Shown one piece after another: positions 18,622-28,968 of a stretch of DNA of 64,000 nt. How positions within the stretch are numbered: the first letter of the stretch is position 1; every line of letters begins with the position of its first letter. Both the position numbers and the translations under genes were made by a program. The notes under the pieces are model-generated. The model was not told the origin of the DNA, made no database searches, and saw only the letters and a program-made list of their open reading frames with translations. Source of the DNA: Brevundimonas sp. (lineage in GTDB: Bacteria; Pseudomonadota; Alphaproteobacteria; Caulobacterales; Caulobacteraceae); NCBI RefSeq assembly GCF_030704825.1, contig NZ_JAUYNX010000021.1, positions 152,727 through 216,726 of the forward strand, read 5' to 3'.

Positions 18622-18735
18622 GGCGCTCAGATGCGCCGCCGACGCCCCCTGTTCAAGGCCCACGCCGTCGCACCTCCGGCGCCCGGAGGAGGGGGAGGGC
18701 AACCTGGAGGCGTCGCGAGCGATAGCGCCCCTGAG

Positions 18736-19206
18736 TCAGGCGAGGTCCTCGATGTCCTTCTCGGTCAGCTCGCCGGGAACGATGGTGACGGGCAGTTTGC
18801 GGCCGGTGAAGGCGGCGCCCTGCTTGACCACGGCCGAGACCAGCGGCCCGGGGCCGCGCCCGCCGCTTCCGGCGGCGAGGACCAGGATCTTGATCTCGGG
18901 GTCCTCGCCGACGACCTTGCGGATCGCGTCCTGGGGCTCGCCGCGCTCGATCAGCAGGACCGGCGTGGCGCCCGAGCGCTCGACGGTCTCCTCGGCCCAT
19001 TTGTTCAGCGTGGCCTCGGCCTCGAGGCGGGTCTGGCGCTCGATCTCCTCGCGCACCCCGGCCCAGTGGGCGTCCGGGGCGGCGGCGGGAATGACGTGCA
19101 GCAGGGCCACGCGCCCGCCCGTGGAGCGGGCCCGGCGCGCGGCGTAGCGCAGGGCCGTCTCGAACTCCGGACTGTCGTCGACCACCACCAGGAATTTGCG
19201 CGGCAT
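18736..19206 (-). CDS. Universal stress protein (UspA family)
   Basis: A 156-residue single-domain Usp protein of the ATP-binding Rossmann-like type. It begins MPRKFLVVVDDSPEFETALRYA and contains the RVALLHVIPA strand. The usual ATP-site GxxGxGGG pattern appears only in a weak form (AAGSGGRGPG), and it ends LPVTIVPGELT. Usp proteins help survival of stress, but the ligand here is not determined. The upstream gap (19207-19356) holds a copy of repeat family A and separates it from the glutamate dehydrogenase gene on the same strand. Confidence 0.9.
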   Translation of the reverse strand: MPRKFLVVVDDSPEFETALRYAARRARSTGGRVALLHVIPAAAPDAHWAGVREEIERQTRLEAEATLNKWAEETVERSGATPVLLIERGEPQDAIRKVVGEDPEIKILVLAAGSGGRGPGPLVSAVVKQGAAFTGRKLPVTIVPGELTEKDIEDLA

Positions 19207-19251
19207 CAGCCTCTCCTATCAGCCCCGGAAGCTAGCAGAACCCGGCCACAA

Positions 19252-19345
19252 GCGCGAAACGCCAGGCCGCCCCCGGGTCCGACCTTCGGTCGGCCCGAGG
19301 ACAGGCTCTGGGTCGGGAGGTCCCGAAGGGCGACGACCACGGCCC
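19252..19345. repeat. Intergenic palindromic repeat, family A, copy 2
   Basis: Two blocks (19252-19270 and 19310-19345) match copy 1 at 4875-4943 almost exactly, including the TCGGGAGGTCCCGA palindrome. Here the tandem GTCGG units are replaced by a different spacer with its own hairpin (TCCGACCTTCGGTCGG). It lies between the glutamate dehydrogenase and uspA genes. Confidence 0.7.
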
Positions 19346-19356
19346 CACGGGAATGC

Positions 19357-22300
19357 TCAGCCCGCGGACGAGGCTATCTCACGGATGACGCTGTTGGCGA
19401 TGGTCAGCTTGGCGAAGGTCCAGCCGGACCCCGAGGCCTCGATTTCGTCGACCGAGTCCCTCACCCCCTGGACCAGGGCCTCGCGCGGCCCGATCCAGGC
19501 GTCCACGGCGGCTTCGGCGGCGGCCTCGCTGGCTCCGACCGACGCCTTCGACGCCGCGGCGACCGCGCGGGTCAGGGTCGCCTGCTCGGCCATCAGGTCC
19601 TCGATCAGGCGGCGCACCGCCAGCCGGTCGAAGTGATCGGCCGAGGGCACGGCGCCCGCCCCGGCGCGCAGCCGGTCGAAGTCGAAGGCCGCGCCGACCT
19701 GGTGGTAGAGCATGGCCATGGCCGGCTCGGGCCAGCCCGCCGACCGGGCCAGGTCGCCGATGTCGGCGGTGGCGACCAGGGGCCGCAGCAGGGCGAAGTC
19801 GCGCGCCATGGCCTCGGGCGCGCCGAGGTCGACGAAGGCCTGGACCCGGCTCTCGAGCCGGGCCTGTTCGAATCGCGACAACACGTCTCCGCCGATGGCG
19901 CGCAGGGCGTCCGCCGCCGGGCGGTAGGCGTCGATCAGACCGTCGACGGTGCAGCCGGGCCGCAGGGCGCGCCGGGCCAGCCAGAAGGTCTGGCGACGCA
20001 GCACGGTCGATATCTCCCGGTAGAGGGCCAGCTGGGCTCCGGCCGCGATCTTCAGGTCGAGGGCCGAAACCGCGTCCCAGGCCTGGTCGAGGCGGAACAC
20101 CTGCCGCGCGGCCTCGAAGGCGACGACCAGGGCCGAGGTGTCGCACCGCGCCGACTGACGCAGGCGTTCGGGGAAGGTCGGACCGCACATGTTGACGATC
20201 TCGTTCGACATGATGGTCGAGACGATCTCGCGCCGCAGGCGGTGGCGCTGCATGTCGGCCTCGTATTTCGCCAGCGGGGCCGGGAAATAGCGCACCAGGG
20301 TCTGGTGGAAGAACGGGTCGTCCGGCGCGGTCGAGGCGACGATGTCGTCGAACAGCTCCAGCTTGGAATAGGCGGTCAGAACCGCCAGCTCCGGCCGGGT
20401 CAGGGCCTGGCCCGCGGTCTTCATCTCGGCCAGCTTCACGTCGTCGGGCAGGCCTTCGACCTTGCGGTCCAGCTTCCCCTTCGAACCCAGCCGCTGCATG
20501 AAGCGCTGCTGACCGTCGAGCCCGGCGGGGCCTTCCGCCTCCTGCAGCGAGACGGCGAGGGTCTGGTCGTAGTTGTGCGCCAGCACCTTCAGCCCGACCT
20601 CGTCGGTCATCGAGGCCAGCAGGGCGTCGCGATCCCCGGCCTTCAGGGCCCCCGAGGCGATGGCCGCCCCGGTCAGGATCTTGATGTTGACCTCGTGGTC
20701 GGACGAATCCACCCCGGCCGAATTATCGATGGCGTCGGTGTTGATCCGGCCGCCGGCCCCGCCCGCGCCGGATCGGGCGAAGGCGATCCGGCTGGCCTGG
20801 GTCAGGCCCAGATTGGCGCCCTCCCCCACCACCTTGACCCGCAGCTCGCCGCCGTCGATGCGGACGGCGTCATTGGCCTTGTCGCCGACCTGGGCGTCGG
20901 TCTCGTGCGGCGCCTTCACATAGGTGCCGATGCCGCCGAGGTAGAGCAGTTCGGCCGGCGCCTTGAGGATGGCCTTCATCAGGGCCGCCGGGTCCAGACT
21001 GTCCTCCTGGATGTCCAGCGCCGCCCTGATCTCCGGGCTCAGCTCGATCGACTTGGCCGCGCGCGGAAAGACGCCGCCGCCCTTCGAGATCTTCGAGACA
21101 TCGTAGTCCTGCCAGGACGAGCGCGGCAGTCTGAACATCCGCTCCCGCTCGACCCAGCTCGTCGCCGGATCCGGGTTCGGATCGATGAAGATGTCGCGGT
21201 GGTCGAAGGCCGCGACCAGCTTGATCGCCTTCGACAGCAGCATGCCGTTGCCGAACACGTCGCCGCTCATGTCGCCGACGCCGACGACGGTGAAGGGTTC
21301 GCTCTGGATGTCCTTGCCCATCTCGCGGAAGTGGCGCTTGACCGCCTCCCAGGCGCCGCGGGCGGTGATGCCCATGACCTTGTGGTCGTAGCCGACCGAG
21401 CCTCCGCTGGCGAAGGCGTCGTCCAGCCAGAAGCCGTAGTCGCGCGACACCCCGTTGGCGATGTCCGAGAAGGTCGCCGTGCCCTTGTCGGCGGCCACGA
21501 CCAGATAGGGATCGTCGCCCTCGAAGCGGACCACCGCCGCCGGCGGGACCACGGCGCCGTCCGGAGCGATATTGTCGGTGATGTCCAGCAGGCCCGACAG
21601 GAAGGTCCTGTAGGCCCGGATGGCCTCCGCCTGCTGGGCGTCGCGATCCCCCCCGGCGCGGACGATGCCGGCCAGGTTTTTCGGGAAGAAGCCGCCCTTG
21701 GAGCCGACCGGCACGATCACCGCGTTCTTGACCTGCTGCGCCTTGACCAGCCCCAGCACCTCGGTGCGGAAGTCGTCGCGGCGGTCCGACCAGCGCAGGC
21801 CGCCGCGCGCCACCGGTCCGAAGCGCAGGTGCACGCCCTCGACGTGGGGAGCCCAGACGAAGATTTCCCGGAACGGCTTGGGCAGCGGCAGGTCGGCCAG
21901 TTCGCGCGAGGCGATCTTGATCGAGATGTACGGCTTGGGGTCCCCGTCGGGACCGGTCTGATAGTAGTTGGTGCGCTTGATCGCCTCGATCAGCAGGGCC
22001 ATCCGGCGCAGGGCGCGGTCGTGGTCCAGGCTCTTCACATCCTGCAGCAGGGTGGCGATCCGGGCGGACAGCCGGGCGACCTCGCCCTCGCGGCTGGCGG
22101 CGTCGCCGCCCGCCGCCGGATCGAATTTCGCCTCGAACAGGGCCAGCAGGCCGCGCGCCACGGCCGGATGGTCGCGCAGCGCCTCTTCCTGCACCGCCTG
22201 GCTCGGATCCAGGCCGGTCTGCTGGCGATAGCGGGCGAGGGTGCGCACCAGCGCCGCCTCGCGCCAGTCGACGCCCAGTTCGAGCACCAGGCGGTTGAAG

Positions 22301-24237
22301 CCGTCGCTTTCGGTCTGGCCGGCCCAGACGGCCGAGAAGGCCGCCTCGAAGGGGCCCTTCACATTGGCGAAATCGAGGTCGCCGCCGCGCGGATCCTCCA
22401 GCAGGAATTCATGGGCGTGGATTTCGAGATCGCCGACCGGGCGCAGGGCGTGGCCCCATTCCTCCAGCGTCTTCAGCCCCATGTCGGCCAGGATCGGCAG
22501 CACGTCCGACAGGGGTACGGCGGCGCCGCGCCGGTAGAGCTTGAAGCGGAAGTTCAGCGGCCCGTCGCGATCGGTGCGGAAGGCGCGCACGGCCACGGCC
22601 GACCCGCCGTCGTTGAGGCCCGACTCATTGAGCGCGTCGATCGACTGCAGGTCGCGCACCGCCTCGTCGGCGTCGTAGCGATCGCGGTAGCCGGCGCCGA
22701 AGGCGTCGGCCCAGCGCGCGCTGAGCGGGCCGACGGCGACGTCGTCCACGCCCGCGTCCCGGAGCGCGCTCTCGAACCGGTCCACCCAGCTGCGCCCGGC
22801 CTCCGCGATCTCGGCGTCCAGCGCGGCCTGATCCGGGCACGGATGATCGCCCGGCGTGACGCCGATGATGTAGTGGATCCGCACCAGCGGCTGGTCCGAA
22901 AGCTGCGGATACCAGGCCGAGAGGCGGCCGCCCCAGGCCCTGGCCAGAATGCCGCCGATCCGTTCCCGGACCGAGGCGTCGAACCGCTCCCTCGGAATGA
23001 AGGCCAGAACCGAGACGAAACGGTCGAACGGGTCCTTGCGGGTGAAGGTCTTGATCCGCGGCCGGTCGTGCAGGTGCAATATGCCCAGCGCGATCTCCAG
23101 CAGCTCGCTCTCGCCGATCTGGAAGAGTTCGTCGCGGGGATAGTTCTCGAGGATGTTCTTGAGCCGCTTCTCGCTGTGGCTCCCGGCCGTCTTGCCGGCC
23201 CGGATCAGGGCGTTGGCGACCTTGCGCCGCACCAGCGGCACCTGGGTCGCCGTCTTGTCATAGGCCTCGGCCGTGAACAGGCCGACGAAGCGGGTCTCGC
23301 CCGACGGCCGGCCGTCCGCGCCGAACCGTTTGACGCCGATATAGTCCATATAGGCCCGGCGATGGACCCGCGACCGGACGTTGGCCTTGGCCACCGTCAC
23401 CGGCTCGGACAGGTCCAGCTGCTTCTTCATCGACCGGGTCAGCACCGCCGGCTCGTTGGCGCGGCGCAGGACGGTGCGGTTCGGGTCGGCCAGCACGCCC
23501 AGGCCCGCGCCGGACTGCGACAGCGGCGCCTCGGCCTCGTAGCCGCCGTCCTTGTTGCGCGGATAGTCGTAGTCGCGCGCCCCGAGGAAGACGAAATGAT
23601 CGGCCTGCAGCCACTGCAGGAAGGACAGATGTTCGGCCAGGACCTCGGGGTCCACCCCGGGGGGCGAGGTCTCGAGGTGGGCGATCGAGCGCGCCATCAG
23701 GGCGTTCATCGCCGCATGATCCGTCACCGCGCCGCGCACGTCGGCCATGGTCTCGGCCAGGCCCTCGCCGAGGGCGTCGCGCCGCTCCTGGGGCAGGGGA
23801 TCGATGACGACCACGATCAGCGAGACCCGGCCGCCGTCGCGCTCGACGATCGGATGGTACATCGACCGCACGGTCACCCCGGCCTCGGCCAGCTCGCCCA
23901 TGACGCTGTCGACGAGGAAGGGCTTGTCCCCCTGGACGAGGGTGATGCTGTCGTAGCCCGTCGCGCGGCCGTCGGCGCCGGTCAGGGGCCCCAGGGTGAT
24001 GCGGGCCGGCTCTCCGGGCTTCCGTTCCGCAGCCAGCCGCCAGGCCGAGGCCAGCAGGGCGGCCAGATCGGGTCCGCCCAGCTCCGGCGCCTCGTCGGCG
24101 GCGTAATCGTCCCAGGCCTGGGCCAGGTAGGAGCGGGCGTCCGGGCCCGGCGCGCCGCCGATCGCGCTCGCGAAGCTGGCCTCCAGCGCCTCCAGGGTGA
24201 TCGCCTGAGGGTGCTGGGGGGCCGTTTCGCCGGGCAT
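19357..24237 (-). CDS. NAD-specific glutamate dehydrogenase, large (about 180 kDa) type
   Basis: This 1,626-residue enzyme converts glutamate to 2-oxoglutarate and ammonia with NAD and is the catabolic GDH typical of alpha- and gammaproteobacteria. The long N-terminal half carries ACT-like regulatory segments (DSITLVQGDKPFLVDSVMGE). The catalytic core lies around residues 800-1,250 with ARGGLRWSDRRDDFRTEVLG, KNAVIVPVGSKGGFFPKNL and VVGVGDMSGDVFGNGML; a helical domain follows. The size is within the family's usual range and no break was seen. It stands alone, with 149 bases before uspA and 342 bases after the transporter gene. Confidence 0.97.
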   Translation of the reverse strand: MPGETAPQHPQAITLEALEASFASAIGGAPGPDARSYLAQAWDDYAADEAPELGGPDLAALLASAWRLAAERKPGEPARITLGPLTGADGRATGYDSITLVQGDKPFLVDSVMGELAEAGVTVRSMYHPIVERDGGRVSLIVVVIDPLPQERRDALGEGLAETMADVRGAVTDHAAMNALMARSIAHLETSPPGVDPEVLAEHLSFLQWLQADHFVFLGARDYDYPRNKDGGYEAEAPLSQSGAGLGVLADPNRTVLRRANEPAVLTRSMKKQLDLSEPVTVAKANVRSRVHRRAYMDYIGVKRFGADGRPSGETRFVGLFTAEAYDKTATQVPLVRRKVANALIRAGKTAGSHSEKRLKNILENYPRDELFQIGESELLEIALGILHLHDRPRIKTFTRKDPFDRFVSVLAFIPRERFDASVRERIGGILARAWGGRLSAWYPQLSDQPLVRIHYIIGVTPGDHPCPDQAALDAEIAEAGRSWVDRFESALRDAGVDDVAVGPLSARWADAFGAGYRDRYDADEAVRDLQSIDALNESGLNDGGSAVAVRAFRTDRDGPLNFRFKLYRRGAAVPLSDVLPILADMGLKTLEEWGHALRPVGDLEIHAHEFLLEDPRGGDLDFANVKGPFEAAFSAVWAGQTESDGFNRLVLELGVDWREAALVRTLARYRQQTGLDPSQAVQEEALRDHPAVARGLLALFEAKFDPAAGGDAASREGEVARLSARIATLLQDVKSLDHDRALRRMALLIEAIKRTNYYQTGPDGDPKPYISIKIASRELADLPLPKPFREIFVWAPHVEGVHLRFGPVARGGLRWSDRRDDFRTEVLGLVKAQQVKNAVIVPVGSKGGFFPKNLAGIVRAGGDRDAQQAEAIRAYRTFLSGLLDITDNIAPDGAVVPPAAVVRFEGDDPYLVVAADKGTATFSDIANGVSRDYGFWLDDAFASGGSVGYDHKVMGITARGAWEAVKRHFREMGKDIQSEPFTVVGVGDMSGDVFGNGMLLSKAIKLVAAFDHRDIFIDPNPDPATSWVERERMFRLPRSSWQDYDVSKISKGGGVFPRAAKSIELSPEIRAALDIQEDSLDPAALMKAILKAPAELLYLGGIGTYVKAPHETDAQVGDKANDAVRIDGGELRVKVVGEGANLGLTQASRIAFARSGAGGAGGRINTDAIDNSAGVDSSDHEVNIKILTGAAIASGALKAGDRDALLASMTDEVGLKVLAHNYDQTLAVSLQEAEGPAGLDGQQRFMQRLGSKGKLDRKVEGLPDDVKLAEMKTAGQALTRPELAVLTAYSKLELFDDIVASTAPDDPFFHQTLVRYFPAPLAKYEADMQRHRLRREIVSTIMSNEIVNMCGPTFPERLRQSARCDTSALVVAFEAARQVFRLDQAWDAVSALDLKIAAGAQLALYREISTVLRRQTFWLARRALRPGCTVDGLIDAYRPAADALRAIGGDVLSRFEQARLESRVQAFVDLGAPEAMARDFALLRPLVATADIGDLARSAGWPEPAMAMLYHQVGAAFDFDRLRAGAGAVPSADHFDRLAVRRLIEDLMAEQATLTRAVAAASKASVGASEAAAEAAVDAWIGPREALVQGVRDSVDEIEASGSGWTFAKLTIANSVIREIASSAG

Positions 24238-24407
24238 GGGCAGGTCTCTGACTGGGCGCGGCCCGACCGGGCCGCTGGAGATGGCGCCAGACTAGGCCGC
24301 TTCGCCGCTTCGGCAAGCCGGACCATCCGACGCCGGTCCACTAGGCCAGGTCCGCCGCGCCGAAAACCCCCAAAGCGCGCCGAACGGCGGAACGTCCGTC
24401 GGCGCCG

Positions 24408-24443
24408 GAAACGACAAGGCCGCCGAACTTGCGTTCGGCGGCC
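24408..24443 (-). terminator. Terminator downstream of the AI-2E transporter gene
   Basis: An 11-bp perfect stem (24418-24428 with 24433-24443, loop TTGC) reads on the minus strand as GGCCGCCGAAC...GTTCGGCGGCC followed by TTGTCGTTT. The gap 24238-24579 otherwise contains two G-rich stretches (CCGGGAGGGGGAGGG and GGGGGGAGGGGGAGGG) and no supported gene. Confidence 0.65.
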
Positions 24444-24579
24444 TGCTTCAGATCGGCGCCCGGGAGGGGGAGGGTTGGCGCCGATCGATTCCGCCACGGC
24501 CTGGGGGGAGGGGGAGGGCCGCGGCGACAGGGAGGAGATAGGCGCCGGTTGTGGCCAATCAAGGGCAGGACGGACCGTC

Positions 24580-25716
24580 TCAGCCGGCCTTGCCCTGCGG
24601 CGGGTTGACGCGGCCCCGCTTCGGTCCGGGCGGCGGGGTTTCGTCCGCGTCGGCATAGGGCTCCCCGTCGCCGGACAGCAGGATGGCCATCCAGCGCGAG
24701 CCCTTGAACTCGGCCAGCACCGCCATGGCCATGACCGCCAGCGGGGTCGACAGGAACATGCCGACCACGCCCCAACGTTGCCCCCACAGCGCCAGCGACA
24801 GCAGCACCACCACCGGGTCGATATTCTGGTTGTCGCCCTGCATGCGCGGCTGGATGAAGTTGCCGCTCACGAACAATATGGCCTGCAGACCGCCCAGCAG
24901 GATCAGGGCGGGCCAGTAGCTTTCGAACTGGACCAGGGCGAACATCGGCGGCGCCAGGCCGGCGACCGCGCCGCCCAGCACCGGGATGAAGCCGACAATG
25001 AAGATGACGAAGGCCCAGAACTCGGCGTTCTCCAGCCCCACCGCCCGCATCAACAGCCATGCGGCGGCGCCGATCATCGCCCCGGTCACGGTCTGGACCC
25101 ACAGATAGCCCTCGACCCCGCCGCGCACGCGCTGGAACACCTCCAGCGCCTCGCCGCGGGCGGTCCGTTCGGGAAACATGCCGATGATCTTGCGCCGGAA
25201 GCCGCTCTGGGAGGCCAGCAGGAAGCCGAGGTAGATCATGACGAAGATGGCGCCGGTCACCACCCCCTGGGCCTGGCGGGCGACCATGGCGAGATACTGC
25301 GGGGCGTCGAGGCGCGAGATCAGCTCCGAGGCCGTCGGCGCCGCGTCGATGCCGAGCAGATGCGATCCGTCGAGGATGATCTGGTCGAGCCGGGGACCGA
25401 TGCGGGACGAGATGTCCGAAGCGTCGGTGAAGAAGCCGAAGGCGCCGTTGGCGATGAAGGCGATCGAGGCGAAGAACCCCACCACCACCACCACCAGGGC
25501 CGCGGCCCCGGCCCAGCGTCCCGGCACGGGGGTGCGGTCCTCTATCGACCGCTTCACCCCGTCGATCATGATCATCAGGAAGATGGCCATGGCCAGGGGG
25601 GTCAATATCTCCCTCAGCCAGTACAGGGCGGCCCCGCCCGCGACCACGGCGATCAACACCAGGGCGTTGCGGGCCACGGTCGAGGTCGGAAGGGTGATGG
25701 GCGGCTTCATCGGCAT
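24580..25716 (-). CDS. AI-2E family transporter / permease
   Basis: The 378-residue inner-membrane protein has the family's layout: two N-terminal helices, a long soluble part around residues 90-160, a helix cluster, the conserved IVGFIPVLGGAVAG loop, and a final pair of helices (GVVGMFLSTPLAVMAMAVL). It ends with a basic, proline-rich tail (PPPGPKRGRVNPPQGKAG). Members have been linked to export of small molecules or ion antiport; the substrate is unknown. Start ATG 25716 or ATG 25710 are both possible. It diverges from the HerA-like gene by 94 bases. Confidence 0.9.
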   Translation of the reverse strand: MPMKPPITLPTSTVARNALVLIAVVAGGAALYWLREILTPLAMAIFLMIMIDGVKRSIEDRTPVPGRWAGAAALVVVVVGFFASIAFIANGAFGFFTDASDISSRIGPRLDQIILDGSHLLGIDAAPTASELISRLDAPQYLAMVARQAQGVVTGAIFVMIYLGFLLASQSGFRRKIIGMFPERTARGEALEVFQRVRGGVEGYLWVQTVTGAMIGAAAWLLMRAVGLENAEFWAFVIFIVGFIPVLGGAVAGLAPPMFALVQFESYWPALILLGGLQAILFVSGNFIQPRMQGDNQNIDPVVVLLSLALWGQRWGVVGMFLSTPLAVMAMAVLAEFKGSRWMAILLSGDGEPYADADETPPPGPKRGRVNPPQGKAG

Positions 25717-25810
25717 ATGGTCAGGGTCCGGGCGGTCGGCGTCAATCCGGCCTTGAACCATTGGCGCCGCCGGTGGAGCATGAGCGCCGCCCCTCGCCCG
25801 GAGTTCCCCC

Positions 25811-27397
25811 ATGACTGATGGCGCCGACCCCGCCCCCGGCCTGTTCCTCGGCCAATCCTCCGACAACGGGACGGACACGCCCGAACACCTGCTGTTCCAC
25901 CGCGCCAACCGCCACGGCGTCGTCGCCGGCGCCACCGGCACCGGCAAGACCGTGACCCTGCAGATCATGGCCCAGGGCTTTTCCGACGCCGGCGTTCCGG
26001 TCTTCTGCGCCGATGTGAAGGGCGACCTCTCGGGCATCTGCGTGCCCGGCTCGCCGAACGAGAAACTGCTGGCCCGCGCCGCCGGCATGGGGCTGACGCT
26101 CGCCCCGAAGGCCGCCCCGACGGTGTTCTGGGACCTGTACGGCCTCAAGGGCCATCCGATCCGCACCACCGTCAGCGAAATCGGCCCCCTGCTGCTGGCC
26201 CGGATGCTGAACCTCAACGAGGTGCAGGAAGGGGTGCTGTCGGTGGTCTTCCACGTCGCCGACAAGGAAGGCCTGCTGCTGCTCGACCTCGACGATCTGC
26301 GGGCCATGCTGGTCCATGTCGGCGAGAATTCGGAGCGCATCGGCCGCGAGGTCGGCAACGTCGCCCCCGCCTCGATCGCCTCCATCCAGCGCGCCATCCT
26401 CCAGCTGGAGCAGCAGGGCGGAAAGGCCTTCTTCGGCGAACCGGCCCTGCGGCTGGAGGACATGATGCGCACCGGCCTGGACGGCCGCGGCCAGGTCAAT
26501 GTTCTCGACGCCACGAAGCTGATGGCCAGCCCGCGCCTCTACGCCGCCTTCCTGCTGTGGCTGCTGTCGGAGCTGTTCGAACAGCTGCCCGAGGTCGGCG
26601 ATCCGGAAAAGCCCCGGCTGATCTTCTTCTTCGACGAGGCCCACCTGCTGTTCAACGACACGCCGGACGCCCTGCGCGAAAAGGTCGAACAGGTGGTGCG
26701 CCTGATCCGCTCCAAGGGCGTCGGGGTCTATTTCGTCACCCAGAACCCGGCCGACATCCCCGACAGCGTCCTGGCCCAGCTGGGCAACCGCATCCAGCAC
26801 GCCCTGCGCGCCTACACCCCGGCCGAACAGCGCGGGCTGAAGGCGGCCTCGGACAGTTTCCGCGCCAATCCGGCCTTCGACACCGCCGAGGCCATCCAGG
26901 GCCTGGGCGTCGGCGAGGCCCTGGTCTCGACCCTCGACGAAAAGGGCGCGCCCAACGTGGTCGCCCGCACCCTGATCCGCCCCCCGGACAGCCGCCTCGG
27001 CCCCGCCACGGACGCCGAACGCGTCGCCGTCATGGCCGCCAGCCCGGTGCGCGGCCTGTACGAAACGGTGGTCGACCGCGAGTCGGCCGAGGAAATCCTC
27101 GCCGTCCGGCGCGGCGAGGCCGACCAGGCCACCGCCGACGCGAAACTGGCCGAGGCGCGGGCCAAGGCGGATGCCCTTGCGGCGAAAGAGGCCGAAAAAG
27201 CCGCCGCCGCCCGCGAGAAGGAGCAGGCCCGCGAACAGGCTCGTTACGAGCGCGAAGCCCGTCCACGCGCCCCCGCCCGTCGTTCGACCCGCGAGACCCC
27301 CATCGAGGCGGCGACCAAGTCGGTCCTGCGCACGGCGGGCAGCACGATCACCCGGGAGTTGCTGCGGGGGCTCCTGGGCGGGTTGAGGCGGCGATGA
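25811..27397 (+). CDS. HerA/YjgR-like ATPase (DUF853)
   Basis: The 528-residue product is a FtsK/HerA-superfamily P-loop ATPase of the YjgR (DUF853) group. Walker A GATGTGKT lies near residue 40, Walker [12 protein letters not shown] near 274, and the sensor-like [21 protein letters not shown] follows. After residue 430 comes an alanine- and glutamate-rich helical region ([20 protein letters not shown] onward), then an arginine-rich end. The role of YjgR is not established; no NurA-type nuclease is adjacent. The stop overlaps the next gene by ATGA. Confidence 0.92.
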   Translation: MTDGADPAPGLFLGQSSDNGTDTPEHLLFHRANRHGVVAGATGTGKTVTLQIMAQGFSDAGVPVFCADVKGDLSGICVPGSPNEKLLARAAGMGLTLAPKAAPTVFWDLYGLKGHPIRTTVSEIGPLLLARMLNLNEVQEGVLSVVFHVADKEGLLLLDLDDLRAMLVHVGENSERIGREVGNVAPASIASIQRAILQLEQQGGKAFFGEPALRLEDMMRTGLDGRGQVNVLDATKLMASPRLYAAFLLWLLSELFEQLPEVGDPEKPRLIFFFDEAHLLFNDTPDALREKVEQVVRLIRSKGVGVYFVTQNPADIPDSVLAQLGNRIQHALRAYTPAEQRGLKAASDSFRANPAFDTAEAIQGLGVGEALVSTLDEKGAPNVVARTLIRPPDSRLGPATDAERVAVMAASPVRGLYETVVDRESAEEILAVRRGEADQATADAKLAEARAKADALAAKEAEKAAAAREKEQAREQARYEREARPRAPARRSTRETPIEAATKSVLRTAGSTITRELLRGLLGGLRRR

Positions 27398-27828
27398 ACG
27401 CGGCACCGGACAGGCCTCCGGCCAGACCATTGACGCCCGTGGAGGTGATCAACGGCGCGCTCGGCTTCTTCTTTCTCGTCGTCATTCAGCCGGCGGCGGT
27501 CGGCTTCATGTTCCTTGTTGGCGCACCTGCCTCACTCTTTGGCGAGCCGACCTTCGAGATATCCGGTCCGCGTGAACAATGTGCGCTCGCCACGGCCCTC
27601 CTGGTATTTCTGGCCATGTTCTCGTTGCAGTTCGGGATCCGAACGAGGCTAACGATCTATGGCCTGATGGCCGCTGCCTATGCGATTGCGCTCTGCGGGC
27701 TGATCGGATTGTTCCGGCCCGGATTGGCATTTGCTTTCGCCAGTCTCGGGCTCGGATTTATCGCACTCACCGTGATCAACTTGCAGTGGTTCCGGTTCCT
27801 GTTCGGGCCCCGCAAGATGGCCCGGTGA
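27394..27828 (+). CDS. Membrane protein of unknown function
   Basis: The 144-residue product has about four hydrophobic segments (residues 20-45, 62-80, 85-108 and 110-130) and basic ends. It starts at an ATGA overlap with the upstream ATPase gene, which ties their translation. The codon use is less GC-biased than its neighbours (for example TTCTTCTTTCTC and CTTGTTGGC), which may indicate transfer. I do not recognise the family. It converges on mltA with only nine bases between stops. Confidence 0.8.
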   Translation: MNAAPDRPPARPLTPVEVINGALGFFFLVVIQPAAVGFMFLVGAPASLFGEPTFEISGPREQCALATALLVFLAMFSLQFGIRTRLTIYGLMAAAYAIALCGLIGLFRPGLAFAFASLGLGFIALTVINLQWFRFLFGPRKMAR

Positions 27829-27837
27829 AGCTGACGG

Positions 27838-28968
27838 TCACTCCCGCGGAACCAGCCGCCACATCCTCAGCGGATGGCGCACGGCTCCCGCCTCCTCGCC
27901 GGCCGCCGCGCCCCGGCCCATGTAGAGGTCGGCCCGCACCGGGCCGCGGATGGCCGAGCCGGTGTCGAGGGCGACGACCAGGCCCTGATAGCTGCCCCGC
28001 GCGCCGCGCAGGTTGCCGCCATCGGCGCTGATCCACACCAGATCCCCATAGCGCCAGTGGGCCGGATCGACGGCGATGGACCGGCGGGCGGTCAGGGGAA
28101 TCCCCGCCGCCCCGCCCGGATCGCCGCCGTCGTCGGGGTCGAGGGCGAAGAAGATGTAGCGCGGGTTCAGCGCCATCACCGCCCGGGCCTCGGCCCCGCG
28201 ATGCGACGCCAGCCAGGCGCGGATGGCCTCGCCCGAGGTTCCATCGGCCGGCAGCAGCCCCTGTTCCGTCATCGGCCGGGCGATGCCCGTGAAGGGCCGG
28301 CCGTTGTCGGCCGCATAGGCCGCCCGCGCCCGCGATCCGTCCTCGAAGGTCAGATAGCCCGATCCCTGGATCTGCAGAAAGAACAGGTCCTCGGCCCTCA
28401 TCCAAGCCAGGGCTCCGGTGGGCGGCGCCGCCTCGATCCCGGCGCGTTCGGCCAGGACCTGGCCGCGCGTCCAGCCTTCGGGCCGGGGCAGGACCGGCAT
28501 GTCGAACACCGCGTCGGGCGTGCGCCGCGCCTCATACTCCGGGGCGAAATAGGCGGTCAGCAGGCCCGGTCCGCCATCCGCCGTCTCCGCCGCCGCGACG
28601 GTGAAGCCGGTCTCGAAGAAGGCCCGGGCCACCGAGGGCGTCACCGGCTTCGAGGTCTGTCTGATCTGCATGGCCCGGTCGCACTGGGTCCGGGCGGCGG
28701 GGTCCCGCGCGGCCGCGCAACCGGCGGCCCAGGCCTCGAAGGCGGCCAGGTGGTCCTCGTCGTCCCATCCGGACAGGCCGGCGGGACCGGTCCCCTTCGG
28801 CGGCTCGGGGGTCGGAACGGGGCCGGGGGCCGGCGCTTCGGGCGCGGGCGGAGCCGGGGCCGGCGTGGTAGCGCAGGCGGACAGGACCAGGGCCAGGGCC
28901 AGACCGGGAGCCAGACCCCGGACGCCCGCCCCGGGGCCTCGCCGGCGGCGAGCGCCGCCGGTCTTCAT
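27838..28968 (-). CDS. mltA: Membrane-bound lytic murein transglycosylase A
   Basis: MltA cleaves peptidoglycan glycan strands to 1,6-anhydro products and is anchored by lipid to the outer membrane. The 376-residue precursor has a lipobox (ALVLSAC), a proline-rich linker, the MltA domain (LTAYFAPEYEARR, FFLQIQGSGYLTFEDG) and the C-terminal 3D domain with the catalytic-type Asp in VVALDTGSAIRGPVRADLYMG. ATG 28968 overlaps the Tim44-domain gene by ATGA. Confidence 0.95.
   Translation of the reverse strand: MKTGGARRRRGPGAGVRGLAPGLALALVLSACATTPAPAPPAPEAPAPGPVPTPEPPKGTGPAGLSGWDDEDHLAAFEAWAAGCAAARDPAARTQCDRAMQIRQTSKPVTPSVARAFFETGFTVAAAETADGGPGLLTAYFAPEYEARRTPDAVFDMPVLPRPEGWTRGQVLAERAGIEAAPPTGALAWMRAEDLFFLQIQGSGYLTFEDGSRARAAYAADNGRPFTGIARPMTEQGLLPADGTSGEAIRAWLASHRGAEARAVMALNPRYIFFALDPDDGGDPGGAAGIPLTARRSIAVDPAHWRYGDLVWISADGGNLRGARGSYQGLVVALDTGSAIRGPVRADLYMGRGAAAGEEAGAVRHPLRMWRLVPRE

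Noticed and set aside
24341..24579. A possible short minus-strand frame ending RRALGVFGAADLA downstream of the AI-2E transporter
   Set aside because: No start codon with a ribosome-binding site; its central part is the terminator stem.
17317..25818. A 2,833-codon open frame on the plus strand across the glutamate dehydrogenase and neighbours
   Set aside because: High-GC shadow frame: composition is repetitive Arg/Gly/Asp, it opposes several clearly real genes and shows no domain.
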